From the NCBI RefSeq assembly GCF_019443405.1, contig NZ_CP080376.1:1-64000 (forward strand): a stretch of 64,000 bases of DNA. Direction: 5' to 3'. The notes beneath the pieces were generated by a model. The model did not search any database. It was not told the origin of the DNA and saw only the letters and a program-made list of their open reading frames with translations. Source of the DNA: Brevundimonas sp. PAMC22021. Its GTDB lineage: Bacteria > Pseudomonadota > Alphaproteobacteria > Caulobacterales > Caulobacteraceae. The first letter of the stretch is position 1. The number at the start of each line of letters is the position of its first letter. Made by a program: the position numbers and the translations under genes. Shown in pieces: positions 61,692 to 64,000 of this stretch.

Positions 61692-62641
61692 CGGGCGGCC
61701 TCATTCTGCGGGGGCATGGCCGTCTCGTTTGATCTGGATACGCACTCATAGATGCCCTCGAGCGAGGGAGGTCTGGCGCCCAGGGAGAAGACGCCGACGC
61801 CGGCCTCGACCAGGGCGACGTTGAGGGCCGCGCAGGCGGCGTCGTGATCGTGCCCGGGGCGCAGGCGAACAGTTAGGGCCGCATCACGCATCGACACCGA
61901 GAGGTCACGATCCCGCAGCACCCCGGCGGCGCGTTGCGGATCATCGATGCGGAGCTCCAGTTCCGGCGCCTGCTCGGCCTTTAGTCGTGTGAGCGCGTCT
62001 TCAAGCACCAGCCGGCCCTGGCTCAGAATCCCGACGTGGGTGGCGACCTGTTCGATCTCGCTGAGAAGGTGGCTGGATACGAGAACGGTGGCTCCGGCGG
62101 CGTCGGGCAGGCCTCGCAGGAGCCGACGCATGTCGGCGATGCCTTCAGGGTCGAGGCCGTTGGTCGGCTCGTCGAGGATCAGAACGGCGGGCGCCCCCAG
62201 AAGCGCCCGCGCCAGTCCGATCCTCTGGCGCATGCCGAGCGAGTAATCCGAGACGCGACGGTTAGCGTCGCGGCGCATCTCGACGACATCGAGGACCCGG
62301 TCGATCTCGCTCCTAGCGAACCCTCGCAGGGTGCAGGTCAGCGACAGGTTCTCGCGTCCGGTCAGATTGGCGTAGAAGCCGTGCGCCTCCAGCAACGACC
62401 CTACCTTGCGGGCGGCTGCGATCCGGTCGGCTCCGACATCCACGCCGCCGATGACGGCGGCGCCGGAGGTGGGCTTCAGCAGGCCCAGCAGCATCCGGAT
62501 CGTGGTCGTCTTGCCCGCGCCGTTGCGGCCCAGAAACCCGTAGATGGACCCCCGGGGCGCAGACAGCGACACGGCGTCAACCACCGATCGATCGCCGAAC
62601 CGTCTTGTCAACCGCAGTGTCTCGATCGCCAGATCCGCCAT
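61688..62641 (-). CDS. ABC transporter ATP-binding protein (exporter)
   Basis: A 317-residue ATPase: Walker A GRNGAGKTT, Q-loop LEAHGFYANLTGRENL, signature YSLGMRQRIGLARAL, Walker B VLILDEPTNGLDP and H-loop VSSHLLSEI, plus an about 90-residue C-terminal domain. ATG at 62641 follows GAGGGG; an ATG at 62656 is possible. Its promoter region carries the two inverted repeats, with the regulatory pair on the other side. Confidence 0.9.
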   Translation of the reverse strand: MADLAIETLRLTRRFGDRSVVDAVSLSAPRGSIYGFLGRNGAGKTTTIRMLLGLLKPTSGAAVIGGVDVGADRIAAARKVGSLLEAHGFYANLTGRENLSLTCTLRGFARSEIDRVLDVVEMRRDANRRVSDYSLGMRQRIGLARALLGAPAVLILDEPTNGLDPEGIADMRRLLRGLPDAAGATVLVSSHLLSEIEQVATHVGILSQGRLVLEDALTRLKAEQAPELELRIDDPQRAAGVLRDRDLSVSMRDAALTVRLRPGHDHDAACAALNVALVEAGVGVFSLGARPPSLEGIYECVSRSNETAMPPQNEAAR

Positions 62642-62658
62642 GCCGCCCCTCGCCATCT

Positions 62659-62712
62659 CTTTAAGTCCAAGCTAAAGTTGCGAAGCTCGCGACTTTAAGT
62701 CAAGATTAAAGT
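62659..62712. promoter_or_regulatory. Two inverted repeats between divergent operons
   Basis: Site 1 (62659-62677) CTTTAAGTCCAAGCTAAAG and site 2 (62692-62712) with arms ACTTTAA and TTAAAGT around GTCAAGA repeat with a 34-bp period. They are AT-rich, lie between the ABC ATPase start and the DUF2975 start, and are a likely operator for the small HTH protein at 63232-63474. Confidence 0.65.
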
Positions 62713-62734
62713 TTGGACAGCTTCAGGAGCCGCC

Positions 62735-63232
62735 ATGACACCTTCGGACCTTTCCCGCTTCCGGCGTATGTGCGGCCGCTTTCGATGGCTGGCCGTCTTG
62801 ATGACCGTGACGGTCGGGCTGGTGGTTGTGGCGACGACGATCGTAGTCCCGCTCGTCAGCGGGATCGGCCGATCGCCGGATGACGACAGAAGGGTCTGGG
62901 GTGGGGTCGTTCACGCGATTTCGCCGCTCTTCTACCTCTACGGCGTCTGGTCCATCGGTCAGGCCATGGGTAATCTGTCCCAAGGCCAACTGTTCGCGCC
63001 AACGGTGGCTAACGCCCTCAGGCGCGTCGGACTGTCATTGGGGCTAGGCGGCGTGTTCAGCGTCTTTGTCGCCACGAACTTGCTCCGGATCATAGAACAG
63101 TCACGCGGCGGCTATCTGCATTTTGATGTGGCAGGGATGACGCTCGGCATGATCGGCGGCGCGCTGTTCCTCTTCGGGCGTGTGCTGGACCAGGCGGGCG
63201 CCGTGCAGGCCGAACTGGACGAGATGATCTGA
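62735..63232 (+). CDS. DUF2975 family membrane protein
   Basis: A 165-residue protein with four helices (LAVLMTVTVGLVVVATTIVV; ISPLFYLYGVWSIGQAMG; VGLSLGLGGVFSVFVATNLL; GMTLGMIGGALFLFG). DUF2975 proteins almost always precede a small XRE regulator, as here (one-base TGATG overlap), and may act as its membrane anchor or antagonist. AGGAG lies before the ATG. Confidence 0.9.
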   Translation: MTPSDLSRFRRMCGRFRWLAVLMTVTVGLVVVATTIVVPLVSGIGRSPDDDRRVWGGVVHAISPLFYLYGVWSIGQAMGNLSQGQLFAPTVANALRRVGLSLGLGGVFSVFVATNLLRIIEQSRGGYLHFDVAGMTLGMIGGALFLFGRVLDQAGAVQAELDEMI

Positions 63233-63474
63233 TGCCGGTGCAGGTCACGCTGGATGCGTTAATCGTCGCAAAGGGGCTCAAGGCGCGCGATCTGGCGCAG
63301 CAGGTCGGACTGAGCGAGACGCAGCTGTCTCTGTTCCGGTCCGGCAAGGTCAAGGGCATCCGCTTCCGCACGCTTGCTCGCCTTTGCGCGGCCCTGGATT
63401 GCAAACCCGGAGACCTGCTCGACTACCTGTACGCCACGGCCGACCTGGCGGTCGATCCGGACGAGGAAGGGTAG
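63232..63474 (+). CDS. Small XRE-type HTH regulator (HTH_26)
   Basis: An 80-residue protein: VTLDALIVAKGLKARDLAQQVGLSETQLSLFRSGKVKGIRFRTLARLCAALDCKPGDLLDYL, shown here only for its key parts: helix-turn-helix ARDLAQQVGLSETQLSLFR and the CALDC-like end common to HTH_26 proteins. It is the usual partner of DUF2975 and probably binds the repeats at 62659-62712. Confidence 0.92.
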   Translation: MPVQVTLDALIVAKGLKARDLAQQVGLSETQLSLFRSGKVKGIRFRTLARLCAALDCKPGDLLDYLYATADLAVDPDEEG

Positions 63475-63482
63475 GGGCCAGA

Positions 63483-63671
63483 CTATGCGCCGACTTGCAC
63501 GCTGTGCTCGGCGCCTGACCACTTGCCGGCCAAGCCAGGCGCCTCCTCCAGCTGGCGCACCTCGTCGAACCGGCCGCGCTCTTCGCGATAGCGCACGATC
63601 TCGAAGCCGTGTTCCGAGAGTGCTTCAACCCCGTCGAGTTCGGAGGCGGTCGCTGAGTTGAGGTCGAGCAA
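63483..63671 (-). CDS. Small helix-hairpin-helix (ComEA-like) protein
   Basis: A 62-residue protein: LDLNSATASELDGVEALSEH and IVRYREERGRFDEVRQLEEA followed by PGL form the double helix-hairpin-helix seen in ComEA and DUF655-like DNA-binding domains (the N-x-A-x-x-x-E-L start is diagnostic). It starts with TTG after AAGGA and a preceding in-frame stop blocks longer versions. No signal peptide, so unlike ComEA it is cytoplasmic. It converges on the HTH gene, 8 bp from its stop. Confidence 0.7.
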   Translation of the reverse strand: MLDLNSATASELDGVEALSEHGFEIVRYREERGRFDEVRQLEEAPGLAGKWSGAEHSVQVGA

Positions 63672-64000
63672 GGCAAGGTCCTTTTGACGTCACTAGGGTG
63701 GGGGCAAGCCTCGACGTTCTGCAAACGGTCAGATCTTATCGTGGTTCAAGGCCAAAGGCCATCGGCGAAGACGCTCGGAAGCTGGAGGGGCTTTGTCCGA
63801 TCGGCTGTCTCCAGCCCTGTTGTTCTGCGCAGCTTATTGGAAGGTGCGGGCGCCTCAACGCCGAGAACAACGGCTGTCGTGATCTGACGGCTGAAGTGGT
63901 TGAGGCCGAAGCCCGCGACGCCGTGTTCACCAGTCCGTTGCCCGGATTGCTCGTCGCTCCGTCCGCGCCGCTGTACGACCGGGATGCCCGGTCCGGCCGG
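63672..64000. other. Right-edge stretch without a supported gene
   Basis: Only short frames with no binding site or recognisable motif on either strand. A gene may begin beyond the edge. Confidence 0.35.

Noticed and set aside
1..64000. tRNA, rRNA and att-site search by eye
   Set aside because: No cloverleaf-like sequence, rRNA segment or integrase att duplication was recognised; a covariance-model scan would be decisive.

Overview
The window is GC-rich DNA from an alphaproteobacterium. The gene content fits the Caulobacterales, most likely a Brevundimonas-like organism: three large TonB-dependent receptors, a ZnuD-like receptor next to a DUF3526-type ABC transporter, an HWE histidine kinase, a BlaI/M56 pair, several LytTR regulators and DUF4287. 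This taxonomic call is an inference from gene content. No rRNA, tRNA or CRISPR array was recognised.

Layout. (1) 1-10.5 kb, minus strand: a defence-type island. It holds an AAA_13/RloC-like ATPase cut by the left edge, a HEPN/Toprim protein, a three-gene ABC-3C/Lamassu-like cassette (middle component, Rad50-like ATPase, helical-repeat protein with a C-terminal PD-(D/E)XK nuclease) and a separate HEPN-domain protein. The nuclease gene is split by a frameshift exactly at a GGGAAAA heptamer. (2) 10.7-17.3 kb, minus: a TonB receptor, a CobN-like chelatase, a MotA/TolQ/ExbB protein and a DUF2149 protein with overlapping ends, resembling Hmu-type tetrapyrrole/metal uptake modules. (3) 17.5-19.6 kb: an Rrf2 regulator divergent from a thioredoxin-reductase-like flavoprotein and a methyltransferase, with inverted repeats between. 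(4) 19.8-25.5 kb, minus: a ZnuD-like receptor with a His-rich loop, then an ABC ATPase and two permeases. (5) 25.9-29.2 kb: an HWE kinase interrupted by an amber codon, DUF4287, an alpha/beta hydrolase and a small tyrosine recombinase. (6) 29.4-38.6 kb, minus: a TonB receptor, two proteins sharing IHGVTPEYV repeats (one is an M56 peptidase), BlaI with two operators, a serine hydrolase and an OmpR-type two-component system. (7) 38.9-60.1 kb: an Hsp70-family gene, then about 18.2 kb of mixed accessory genes and gene remnants flanked by about 1.02-kb direct repeats that carry the Hsp70 3' end and a lipoprotein gene. (8) 59.7-63.7 kb: an ABC exporter operon with a HEAAH membrane protein and a small peptide, divergent from a DUF2975/HTH pair across paired inverted repeats.

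The most notable structures are the nuclease-rich island with its possible programmed frameshift, the 18.2-kb segment between long direct repeats (the geometry left by single-crossover integration of a circle), and a family of short degenerate palindromes scattered through the intergenic DNA of the accessory half.
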